From an uncultured Bacilli bacterium (GTDB lineage Bacteria > Bacillota_I > Bacilli_A > RF39 > UBA660): a stretch of 64,000 nt of DNA. The translations under genes and the position numbers were made by a program. Positions within the stretch are counted from its first letter, which is position 1. Each line of letters starts with the position of its first letter. The notes under the pieces were generated by a model. The model was not told the DNA's origin, did no database searches, and worked only from the letters and a program-made list of their open reading frames with translations. The stretch spans positions 62,001 to 126,000 of the forward strand of contig CALVOZ010000003.1 of NCBI GenBank assembly GCA_944350495.1. Reading direction: 5' to 3'. Shown here piece after piece: positions 44,552 to 52,744 of this stretch.

Positions 44552-45394
44552 ATGAAACAAATTATAGATGGAGAAGCACTTAGCTTAAAAATACAAGAAG
44601 AAATTAAAAAAGATATTAAGAGTTGTATGATAAGACCTAGTGTAGCAGTTATACAAGTAGGTGATAATCCTGCAAGCAATTCTTATATTAAAAGAAAAGA
44701 AGTTGCGTGTAATAATGTTGGTGTTTACTTTAGACTATATAAATTTGATGAAGGAACACCGGAATTAACAATTATTAATAAAATTAAAGAGTTAAACAAT
44801 GACGAGTATGTTAATGGAATTCTTGTTCAATTACCATTACCAGAACAATATAATGAAAAAAGAATCGTTAATAGCATAATCAATAGTAAAGATGTTGATG
44901 GATTAACAGATATTAATGTTGGTCGTATGATAAATGGTAAAAAGACATTAATTCCTTGTACACCACAGGGAATAATGCGAATGCTGGAAGAATATGAAGT
45001 CGATTTGACTGGAAAGCATGTTGTGATTGTTGGCCGTGGAAAGTTAGTTGGAAGACCATTAATTACTTTAGTTTTGTCTAAAGATGCAACTGTAACTGTC
45101 TGTCATAGTAAAACTAATAATTTAGCAGAGATGACTAGACAAGCTGATGTTCTTATTTGTGCATGTGGAGTTCCAAAATTAATCACTGCTGATATGGTAA
45201 AAGAAGATGTAGTTGTAATTGATGCTGGAACTAATCGCGTTGATGGTAAATTATGCGGTGATGTCGACTTTGCAGAAGTAAGTAAAAAAGCATCTTTAAT
45301 AACTCCTGTGCCAAAAGGTGTTGGACCAATGACAGTAGCAATGTTATTACAAAATATAATTACATGTTATAACAATAAAAATACTACTAAGTAG
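44552..45394 (+). CDS. folD: Bifunctional methylene-THF dehydrogenase / methenyl-THF cyclohydrolase
   Basis: FolD interconverts methylene- and formyl-tetrahydrofolate with NADP. The 280-residue protein has VGDNPASNSYIKRKEVAC with the catalytic Lys, QLPLPEQY, and the cofactor-site motif VVIVGRGKLVGRPL. The C-terminal signature is TPVPKGVGPMTVAML. Two positions depart from the usual form: GRG in place of GRS, and VPKGVG in place of VPGGVG. The upstream region has TGCTATAAT (about 44491-44500) and an ACGTAAACGT-type inverted repeat (44513-44524). Proximity to OLE RNA is the known arrangement. Confidence 0.94.
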   Translation: MKQIIDGEALSLKIQEEIKKDIKSCMIRPSVAVIQVGDNPASNSYIKRKEVACNNVGVYFRLYKFDEGTPELTIINKIKELNNDEYVNGILVQLPLPEQYNEKRIVNSIINSKDVDGLTDINVGRMINGKKTLIPCTPQGIMRMLEEYEVDLTGKHVVIVGRGKLVGRPLITLVLSKDATVTVCHSKTNNLAEMTRQADVLICACGVPKLITADMVKEDVVVIDAGTNRVDGKLCGDVDFAEVSKKASLITPVPKGVGPMTVAMLLQNIITCYNNKNTTK

Positions 45395-45402
45395 TATTTT
45401 TT
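45377..45402 (+). terminator. Terminator after folD
   Basis: AAAATACTAC, a TAA loop and GTAGTATTTTTT. The folD stop is inside the stem. Confidence 0.8.
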
Positions 45403-45421
45403 ATGTAAAAGAGGTGAGAAT

Positions 45422-46738
45422 ATGTCTTATTATGATGATGATGACTTAATACCTTCATTTATGCGTCAACAAACTCCAAGAGTTAACCAGACAAGTTATT
45501 TACGAACTGATGGGAATACAGCTCGTTTTGCTAATCAACGTGAAGTATCACCACAAAGACGAAACACTACATATTACAAAAATCCTAATCAAAGACAAAT
45601 AGCACATGGGACAGTCCGAATAAGAAGAAAACCAACTTTAAAGATGAAATTAAAAAAAGTTGCAATTCACATGTTACGTAAACCGGCTAGAGGATTATAT
45701 AAAATTTGCTTAAAGCTAGAAAAAAATTCTCAGCCAAAAACAATGCGTCAAATTAAAAGACAAAGAGTTAGAGCAATTAGAATTGTTATTGGAACAATTT
45801 CTGTTGTAATAGTTGGGACAATTTTAGTCAATGCTTTTATTCCAACTATTGATTCTAAAGGGCAGACAAATGATCAATATGAAATTGAATATGTTTTGGG
45901 CAATGATTTACCAACAGATGATGAATACGAAATAATAATTGAGACTCCAACTGAGACACCTCCTGTTGAAGAAGAGATGAATGTTGATTTAACTTTTGAG
46001 GCGAGATTAAATAGTATTAATCCAACGGGTCAATTTGAAGTAGGTAGTGAGGTTCAAGATTACTTTTTAATGGTTTTAAATGATAATGAATATATGGTGT
46101 CCTTGTTTAAAAAATATGGCGAGATGTATGGCGTTGATCCATATTTATTGATTGCTAAAGCTATGCAAGAATCTAGCTTTAATCATAATGCATGTTTGCC
46201 TGGAGGGGCTAATTATAATGGATATGGAGTTGGAATTATGCAACATGAGTCGCCAGATGGTCGAGAAATAGTAGCGCACAATTATGAAACTGGTGAAGAT
46301 GATGTTATGTATGTTACTATGGATAATGCTATAGATTTAGAAATGAATATTAAAATGGGCGCAATGCATTTTCAAAAATGTATTGAAAGGAATAATGGTA
46401 ATGTTTTAATTGCTCTTCAAAGCTACAATTATGGTCAAGGAATGATGAATTCTATTCTGTCAACTTATGCTAAAACAAAGAACTTAACAGTTGATGCAGT
46501 AAAGATGCTTTATAGTGACACCGCTTGGTTAGAACAAGTTAATGATGCTCATAATAACGCATGGCGCTATATTGGAGATTGGAAAGGCTATTATGGAGAT
46601 GCTAATTATATCAAAAATGTTTTAAAAAATTTTGTTGGAGATAAAGTTTGCTATAAATATAATGGTGAAACATGTATTTTTGATTTAAATAGTTTAGAAT
46701 TGGCTGTAGTTAACGATACAGTTAAAGTAATATCATAA
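45422..46738 (+). CDS. Membrane-anchored lytic transglycosylase-like protein
   Basis: A 438-residue single-pass protein. The cytoplasmic part (1-120) starts acidic and becomes strongly basic (KLKKVAIHMLRKPARG, RQIKRQRVRAIR). A membrane helix lies at 121-140, followed by a Glu/Thr/Pro linker and a GH23/SLT domain (about 225-390). The catalytic Glu is Glu250 in AKAMQESSFN, followed by GYGVGIMQHESP and ALQSYNYGQG. It would cut peptidoglycan glycan strands outside the membrane. The domain is close to those of mobile-element hydrolases, but no conjugation or phage genes are nearby. GAGGTGAG precedes the ATG. Confidence 0.85.
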   Translation: MSYYDDDDLIPSFMRQQTPRVNQTSYLRTDGNTARFANQREVSPQRRNTTYYKNPNQRQIAHGTVRIRRKPTLKMKLKKVAIHMLRKPARGLYKICLKLEKNSQPKTMRQIKRQRVRAIRIVIGTISVVIVGTILVNAFIPTIDSKGQTNDQYEIEYVLGNDLPTDDEYEIIIETPTETPPVEEEMNVDLTFEARLNSINPTGQFEVGSEVQDYFLMVLNDNEYMVSLFKKYGEMYGVDPYLLIAKAMQESSFNHNACLPGGANYNGYGVGIMQHESPDGREIVAHNYETGEDDVMYVTMDNAIDLEMNIKMGAMHFQKCIERNNGNVLIALQSYNYGQGMMNSILSTYAKTKNLTVDAVKMLYSDTAWLEQVNDAHNNAWRYIGDWKGYYGDANYIKNVLKNFVGDKVCYKYNGETCIFDLNSLELAVVNDTVKVIS

Positions 46739-46767
46739 AAAAAGAAGATTAATTAATCTTCTTTTTA
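46738..46767. terminator. Bidirectional terminator
   Basis: A perfect palindromic stem AAAAAGAAGATTAATTAATCTTCTTTTT between convergent genes, described here by its arms AAAGAAGATTAA and TTAATCTTCTTT. Confidence 0.8.
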
Positions 46768-47679
46768 TTTTTTAGTTTGGTCAACTATTAATGATTGAAT
46801 AAGTGCGTCTCTTAATTGATTAAATTGCACCTTTAAATTGCCTAAAGCAGGGTTAATAATATAAATTGTTTGGCCTTCATAAATTAAAGAATTTGGTAAG
46901 TTATTTTTGGCCATAATATCGTTTACTAATTGAATAGTTTCAGCATAAGAACCACTTGCTTTTGATGCCAATCCTGATATTGTGTCTCCATAACTAATTG
47001 TATGTTCTACCCAATAATCTTCTTCTTTAATTTTTTGTATTTGGGCTTCAACTTTTTTAAGTTCTTGGTATACTGGATTATTTACATCAACGAAAACAGG
47101 TACAGTAATGGTATCTTTGTTATAAATTGTTCCATTTTTACTTAAATCATTTTTTGCAATTATTATTTGTTCAAAATTATCCAAGTCACCATATAAATCT
47201 TCTCTATAAAATTTAGAAGCAATTTCATTGGCATTATCAATATTGTCACCATCAACGTTAATCATCATTGTAACGTATCCAGTTGGTGGATTAATTTCAA
47301 TTGGTTTATCTTTATCATTTATTGCTGAAAAAACAAATATGGCTAAACAACCGATTACAGTAATTGTTATTCCTACTTTAATAAGTGTTTTTTGTAACTT
47401 TAATTTTTTTTGTAATAATTTCTTATTGACAAGATTTATTCTTCTTTTTTTCATTTCTTGCTGATATCTTAAATATTCCTGTTCTTGAGCAACTTTATTC
47501 ATATATTGGCGATGTTTATATTCTGGACTTTGAAATATTGCTTCAATTGAGGCAAAATCTATATCTCTACCATCGCTTTTTTTGCCTTGAGTAGGGGTTC
47601 CTATAGTGGCATAATCACCTTCAATTTCTCCTCTAATAGTTGCTTCGAAATCGCTATCTTCATTTGGCGTATATTTCAT
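46765..47679 (-). CDS. LysM-domain membrane protein
   Basis: A 304-residue single-pass protein. ATG at 47679 is chosen, with AGAGGTG about 8 bases upstream; the GTG three codons earlier is part of that site. A cytoplasmic acidic then basic region (about 1-98) is followed by a membrane helix (about 99-118) and an extracytoplasmic region with PPTGYVTMMINVDGDN. A C-terminal LysM domain (about 230-280) reads HTISYGDTISGLASKASGS and EGQTIYIINP. LysM binds peptidoglycan GlcNAc. The layout resembles the transglycosylase encoded convergently, so both may act in wall maintenance. Confidence 0.82.
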   Translation of the reverse strand: MKYTPNEDSDFEATIRGEIEGDYATIGTPTQGKKSDGRDIDFASIEAIFQSPEYKHRQYMNKVAQEQEYLRYQQEMKKRRINLVNKKLLQKKLKLQKTLIKVGITITVIGCLAIFVFSAINDKDKPIEINPPTGYVTMMINVDGDNIDNANEIASKFYREDLYGDLDNFEQIIIAKNDLSKNGTIYNKDTITVPVFVDVNNPVYQELKKVEAQIQKIKEEDYWVEHTISYGDTISGLASKASGSYAETIQLVNDIMAKNNLPNSLIYEGQTIYIINPALGNLKVQFNQLRDALIQSLIVDQTKK

Positions 47680-47736
47680 ACGTATCACCTCTACACCTAT
47701 TATATATTATTTAATATAAATATCAAACAGTTTTTA

Positions 47737-49029
47737 TTATTTATTGACTAACACTTTACTAATTTTATATGTACTGTAAAGAACAGTGAAAATAATATTT
47801 AAAGATAGTGAAATTAAAAATCCATACATACCTATTTTTAAGGTTAGAAGTATTGCTAGTAACACAGTTCGAATAAAAAAATTCACAAGTGATATTTTAA
47901 GTTGTATATTTGCTTTATTTAAAGCTTGTAGAGTACTTAGTAATGGTGATTCTAAATAATATAATATAAATATGGGCATTAAGAATTTTAAGTATTCGAA
48001 TCCATCACTGGTTTGATATAAAATATATAATAAATTTTTTCCAAAAACTATGCATAATAGAGAATAACTAATGCCAATTAATATTGATATTAAAATTGCT
48101 TGAAGAATTTTTTTCTTGACATATTCTATATTATTTTGATAATAATTTTTGCTGACAATTGGCATTAAAGCTTGAGATATAGCATTTGTAAAAAATGATG
48201 GCAACATAATTATTGGTAATACAAAACCGTTAATAATCCCATATTCCTTTATTATATAGTTATTATCATATCCTAATTTAATTAAAATAGTCGTTAAAAT
48301 AATTGGCTCTAAAAAATAAGATATTGTTCCTACTAATCTAGATAAAGTTGTAGGAATAGCAATTTTAAAAATAGCTTTTAAATTATTTCTATTGAATTTT
48401 AAATCTTGCTTAAAAATTTTAAATTTAGGAAAACATATTAAGAAAATTATTATTGAAGAAAATTCACAAACGATATTTGATAAAATGATGAAAGTAATTG
48501 TACTTTCTAAACTGTGAGCGAAATGATTTATTCCAAAGATAATTATAAGTAGTTTAATAACATCTTCTAAAACATTGCTTATAACATGTGGAAACATTCT
48601 CTCTTTAGCATAAAAATAAGTTCTAAACAAGCTTGATATACTTATAAAAGGTAAAACAAAACTAATTGATAATAAAGGATATAATAGCCTTTGATCATGT
48701 AATAAGTTAGCCACTATAAAATTGCCAAAGATAAATAAAATGAAAAATATTAATATATCAATGATTAATGAAATAAAAAGAGCCGTTATCATTAAATTTT
48801 TATTATTATATTTATCACTGGCAATTAAGACATTTAATGCCGTTGGTAATCCCATGCCACTAATTGATAACAATAACATAAAAGTTGGCATAATCATTGA
48901 ATATAATCCCATGCCTATGATGCCTATTTTCCTTGTTAAAACAATTTTTATGGCAAATCCTAAAATTTTTGTCATCATCCCGCCAATTAAAAGGATAATA
49001 CTTGATTTTATAAATTTACTTTTTTTCAT
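47737..49029 (-). CDS. MOP-superfamily lipid flippase, SpoVB/MurJ-like
   Basis: A 430-residue polytopic protein with 12 to 14 membrane segments. It begins KSSIILLIGGMMTKILGF, as SpoVB and related oligosaccharide/lipid II exporters do, and has SISGMGLPTALNVLIAS and SFFTNAISQALMPIVSK. It probably exports undecaprenyl-linked wall precursors. In Bacillus, spoVB lies next to comN (yrzD) and secDF, which follow divergently here; that synteny favours the SpoVB group. A role as the main lipid II flippase is also possible because the window shows no other. Confidence 0.82.
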   Translation of the reverse strand: MKKSKFIKSSIILLIGGMMTKILGFAIKIVLTRKIGIIGMGLYSMIMPTFMLLLSISGMGLPTALNVLIASDKYNNKNLMITALFISLIIDILIFFILFIFGNFIVANLLHDQRLLYPLLSISFVLPFISISSLFRTYFYAKERMFPHVISNVLEDVIKLLIIIFGINHFAHSLESTITFIILSNIVCEFSSIIIFLICFPKFKIFKQDLKFNRNNLKAIFKIAIPTTLSRLVGTISYFLEPIILTTILIKLGYDNNYIIKEYGIINGFVLPIIMLPSFFTNAISQALMPIVSKNYYQNNIEYVKKKILQAILISILIGISYSLLCIVFGKNLLYILYQTSDGFEYLKFLMPIFILYYLESPLLSTLQALNKANIQLKISLVNFFIRTVLLAILLTLKIGMYGFLISLSLNIIFTVLYSTYKISKVLVNK

Positions 49030-49094
49030 ATTTTCCTTTCATAAATAAGACTTTTAGTATATAATATTGTATGTGAAATAGTGAGGGAATAGAA

Positions 49095-49322
49095 ATGGAT
49101 GTTAAGTTTAATAGTTTAGCGGAACTATATCATCGCCTTGAACCTGCTTTATCTATTAAAGAGGCAGAGTTTAGAAGATTAGATTTAAATATTTCTAAAG
49201 AGATGATTTGGCAATACTTATCTATTAAATGGCAAACCACTAATAATCTTTTACTGCATAAAATGGTATCAGATATACTGAATTTAAAACATAATGAAAT
49301 AATAGAATTTATAAATAAATAG
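49095..49322 (+). CDS. comN: ComN-like post-transcriptional regulator
   Basis: A 75-residue protein of the ComN/YrzD family. The N-terminal half has EPALSIKEAEFRRLDL and the core ISKEMIWQYLSIKWQ, followed by HKMVSDILNLKHNEIIEFI. This matches the LW.YL...W and SDIL.L pattern of the family. In Bacillus ComN acts after transcription on the comE operon and localises with DivIVA (established). Genes for ComEA and ComEC are present at 9-11.7 kb. It sits 12 bases before secDF, as in Bacillus. Confidence 0.8.
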   Translation: MDVKFNSLAELYHRLEPALSIKEAEFRRLDLNISKEMIWQYLSIKWQTTNNLLLHKMVSDILNLKHNEIIEFINK

Positions 49323-49334
49323 AAGGGTGATTGT

Positions 49335-51746
49335 ATGAGTAATAAAAAGACTACAAAAAAGAATACAAATAAAAAGACAAAAACAACTTCTAACTCAAAA
49401 GTAAAAGTAGAAGAAAAAGTACTAAAACATGAAGTTAAATTAGAAGAAAAAAATTCTAAAGTTAACGTCAAAGAGCAAAAACTAAACAAAGCTAAAAAGA
49501 AAAACTTTCTTAGAGGTTTTCTTATTTCATTATTATGTTTAATTGCATGTAGTGTATCTTTAATACCATTGTTCAAAGAAACTAAGTTTGGATTAGATTT
49601 ACAAGGTGGATTTGAAATACTATATTCTATCAAAAGCATTGATGGTAGCGAAGTAACCGATGAAATGGTTGATGCAACTAGAGTTATTATTGAAAAACGT
49701 ATTAATGCTCTAGGCGTTAATGAACCAGAAATTTTAATTGAAGGTGACAACATTCGTATTCAGCTTGCTGGTGTTACTGATGAAAAAGAAGCTAAATCAG
49801 TATTAAGTCAAATGGCTAATTTAACTTTTAGAAATAGTGATGATGAATTAGTTATGTCATCTTCAGTATTAAAACCAGGGAGCGTTAAAGTTGCTCAAGA
49901 TGAGCGAAATATGAATAATTATTATTTAATTTTAGAAATTGATGATGTTGATACATTTCATGAACAAACCGAAATTATAAGACAAAATAATGATGTAATG
50001 GTTATATGGTTGGACTTTGAAGAAGGTATTGATACATTTGAGAAAGAACAACAAAATTGTGGTACATCATCTGATTCTCGTTGTATTTCATATGCTAGTA
50101 TTGATGGCGAATTAACTGGTTCAACAGTTACATTGACTGGTAACTTTACATATGAAGAAGCAAAAACTTTAGCTGATTTAATTAATTCAGGTAGTTTACC
50201 TACTAAACTAGAAGAATTGTCATCTAAGACAGTTAATGCTTCATTTGGTGAAGATGCATTACAAAAGACTTTTTTTGCTGGCGTTGTAGGAATATCTTTA
50301 ATCGCACTTTTGTTAATTATTGTTTATCGTTTCAGTGGATTGATCGCTAGTATTGGTATTGTTGCTTATACAGCATTAGTTTTTTTAATATTTAACTTAA
50401 TTGGAGGACGTCTTACATTATCTGGCGTTGCAGCTGTTATTATCGGTATAGGTATGGCAGTAGATGCATGCGTTATAAGTTTTTCACGTGTTAAAGAAGA
50501 ATTAAGAAATAAATTATCATTAGAGGAAGCATTTAGAATAGGTAATAGTAATTCGTTTACTTCTATTATTGATGCTAATATCACGACCTTGATTGCTGCA
50601 ATTATTTTATTTATTTTGGGTGAAAGCAGTGTTAAGGGCTTTGCTACTATGCTTATAATTAGTATTATTTCAACTCTTTTAGTTATGGTTTTAATAGTAA
50701 GATTATTGTTAAAAATGTTTGTTAAAAGTGGATATTTTAATAATAGATATAGAGCATTTTTAGGTATTAAAGATTTGAATAAAAAAAGTTTATATGAACG
50801 CATTGATTATGTTAAACATTTTGGTAAATTTGTTATTTTAACTATAGTGGTTTTAGTTGCTGGGGGAGTATATTTCTATCAAAATGGATTCAATTTAGGT
50901 ATTGATTTTGCTGGTGGTTCTAGTATTTCTTTAACAACTAAGAATAAAATAACTGCTGAAGAATTTGCAAGTGATATTGAAAAATTAGGCTATGAGGCTG
51001 TTAAAATCGACCAAATTGATGACAATAATATTTATGTTACTGTAAAAGATGTATTTAATGCTGAAGACAATGATAAAGTAACTGCTTACTTTGAAAAGAA
51101 GTATGAAGATTCTACTACAAGTATTGGAGCTGTTTCAAATATTGTTAAAAAACAACTTGTAGAAAACGCTATTAAGTCATTAATATTTGCATATATTGGT
51201 TTAATTGCTTATGTAACTTTAAGATTTACATTTAACTATGGTGTTAGCTCTGTAACTGCACTTATTCATGACACAGCTATTATGTGTATCTGTTTTAGTT
51301 TGCTTGGACTTGAAGTTACTGTAATTTACATAGCGGCTATTTTATCAATAGTTGGTTATTCAATTAATAATACAATTGTTGTATTTGACAGAATTAGAGA
51401 AAACAAGAGGAAATTGTATAAAGACAAATTAAAGAGTAAAGATGAATTAAAGGAGTTGGTAAACAGGAGTTTAAGGGAAACTTTTGGACGTACGGCATTA
51501 ACAACAATAACTACTTTATTACCAATAATTTCCTTAATTGCTTTAGGATCACATGAGATTGCTAATTTCAACTATGCTCTATTATTTGGTTTAGTAGCTG
51601 GTTCATATTCATCATTGATATTGGCTCCAGCAATGTGGTTATTCTTTGAGAAGAAAAAAATTGGAAAACCAGAAAAGAAAAAATGGTATGAAGTTGAAGA
51701 TGAAGACAAAGTAGAAGAATTAAAGGTAAAAGGAATTAATTGCTAA
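49335..51746 (+). CDS. secDF: Fused SecDF protein-export subunit
   Basis: Proton-driven accessory subunits of the Sec translocon in one 803-residue chain. A Lys-rich cytoplasmic start (1-55) precedes the first membrane segment. The SecD half has KFGLDLQGGFEIL, the periplasmic P1 domain and five membrane segments with GIGMAVDACVISFSRVKEE. The SecF half (from about 480) has NLGIDFAGGSSIS and SIVGYSINNTIVVFDRIREN. Each half carries the key Asp of membrane segment 4 (VDACV, and the VFDRIRE region). The length is a little above Bacillus SecDF. A terminator follows. Confidence 0.95.
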   Translation: MSNKKTTKKNTNKKTKTTSNSKVKVEEKVLKHEVKLEEKNSKVNVKEQKLNKAKKKNFLRGFLISLLCLIACSVSLIPLFKETKFGLDLQGGFEILYSIKSIDGSEVTDEMVDATRVIIEKRINALGVNEPEILIEGDNIRIQLAGVTDEKEAKSVLSQMANLTFRNSDDELVMSSSVLKPGSVKVAQDERNMNNYYLILEIDDVDTFHEQTEIIRQNNDVMVIWLDFEEGIDTFEKEQQNCGTSSDSRCISYASIDGELTGSTVTLTGNFTYEEAKTLADLINSGSLPTKLEELSSKTVNASFGEDALQKTFFAGVVGISLIALLLIIVYRFSGLIASIGIVAYTALVFLIFNLIGGRLTLSGVAAVIIGIGMAVDACVISFSRVKEELRNKLSLEEAFRIGNSNSFTSIIDANITTLIAAIILFILGESSVKGFATMLIISIISTLLVMVLIVRLLLKMFVKSGYFNNRYRAFLGIKDLNKKSLYERIDYVKHFGKFVILTIVVLVAGGVYFYQNGFNLGIDFAGGSSISLTTKNKITAEEFASDIEKLGYEAVKIDQIDDNNIYVTVKDVFNAEDNDKVTAYFEKKYEDSTTSIGAVSNIVKKQLVENAIKSLIFAYIGLIAYVTLRFTFNYGVSSVTALIHDTAIMCICFSLLGLEVTVIYIAAILSIVGYSINNTIVVFDRIRENKRKLYKDKLKSKDELKELVNRSLRETFGRTALTTITTLLPIISLIALGSHEIANFNYALLFGLVAGSYSSLILAPAMWLFFEKKKIGKPEKKKWYEVEDEDKVEELKVKGINC

Positions 51747-51757
51747 TTCCTTTTTTT
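51728..51757 (+). terminator. Terminator after secDF
   Basis: AAAAGGAATTA, a 5-base loop and TAATTCCTTTTTTT. Confidence 0.85.
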
Positions 51758-51806
51758 ACTATACTAAGTTTTTTTTATGTGATATAATTTTACTATGGTG
51801 ATTAGT

Positions 51807-52730
51807 ATGAAAAAAACTATAAATAAATATCAATTTATTATATTTGTTTATTTTTTGATTTATATTTGTTTATGCTTTATGGCATCAAAAAGCACTAACG
51901 ATGTTTATGCAATAGTGGTTAATATCTTATTACTTCTACTAATCATTTTTAATTTAAAATATGTTATTTTAAATTATTCTAAGTTTAAATTAACTAAAAT
52001 ATATAATAAAAATTTAGATGAAATAGATATTCATCCTTTAGAATTATATTTAATTAATTCTGTATGGTATCATAAAAAACAAAGTATTGGTTCTAAGCAA
52101 ATTCAAGGGGCTGTTTTATATGAAATTGAAAAAGGTAATTTAATATTAGAAGATGATAAAATTAATATTTCTCCAAAAGTTAATTTAGATAAAGTACCAG
52201 AATATACTTTATTAACATTTTCTTTAGCGCTTTTAAAAAAGACTGATGCTAGAAAAATTGCTAAATATAAAAAAACAATTTTTTTAAATCAACAAAAAAA
52301 AGGCATTTCCCTAAAGGAAATGAATAATAACATTAAACAGAACTGTGCGGATCTTGATTTATATTATAAGTTAACTGATGAAATCAAAGAGAAATATTTT
52401 GATAATATAGAATCATATAATACAGTTTATTTGACCGTTGCAAGTTGGCTAACAATATTTGTAACTGCTGTGCTAGTTTATTTTTCATTTGTTAAACCAA
52501 CAATTTTGAATTTCTTTTTACCAGCAGGCTTTGCCACTTTACTTTTGGCAACTTTAACAAGCAAATATCGTGAAAGAGTTACAATTAAGCCCGGCTTTCA
52601 TGATAAAATTTGTGATACTTTAAATTATATTAGTTATTTAAAAAGAAAAGATAAAAGTAAAATTAATGATATTTACGCCTATACTTTAAATAAGCCATGC
52701 AAGGAAATAGGCAGTATATTTAATAGATAG
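51807..52730 (+). CDS. Hypothetical membrane protein (DUF2207-like C-terminal layout)
   Basis: A 307-residue protein with no firm family. ATG 51807 follows GGTGAT, and the extended -10 TGATATAAT lies just upstream (51780-51788). Two N-terminal membrane segments (about 9-57) are followed by a cytoplasmic winged-helix-like region with LYLINSVWYHKKQSIGSKQI and LYEIEKGNLIL. Two further membrane segments (about 205-247) and a basic end follow. The membrane-cytoplasm-membrane pattern resembles DUF2207 proteins without their N-terminal extracellular domain. It is 14 bases before rel. Confidence 0.55.
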   Translation: MKKTINKYQFIIFVYFLIYICLCFMASKSTNDVYAIVVNILLLLLIIFNLKYVILNYSKFKLTKIYNKNLDEIDIHPLELYLINSVWYHKKQSIGSKQIQGAVLYEIEKGNLILEDDKINISPKVNLDKVPEYTLLTFSLALLKKTDARKIAKYKKTIFLNQQKKGISLKEMNNNIKQNCADLDLYYKLTDEIKEKYFDNIESYNTVYLTVASWLTIFVTAVLVYFSFVKPTILNFFLPAGFATLLLATLTSKYRERVTIKPGFHDKICDTLNYISYLKRKDKSKINDIYAYTLNKPCKEIGSIFNR

Positions 52731-52744
52731 AATAAGGTGAGATT

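Noticed and set aside
45422-46738. Transglycosylase as a sign of a conjugative element or prophage
   Set aside because: No relaxase, integrase, VirB4-type or phage structural genes are nearby, and the neighbours are core genes in normal order.
49130-49753. Minus-strand 207-codon open frame
   Set aside because: It is antisense to comN and the Lys-rich start of secDF, both well supported; the Phe/Ser-rich translation is the expected shadow.
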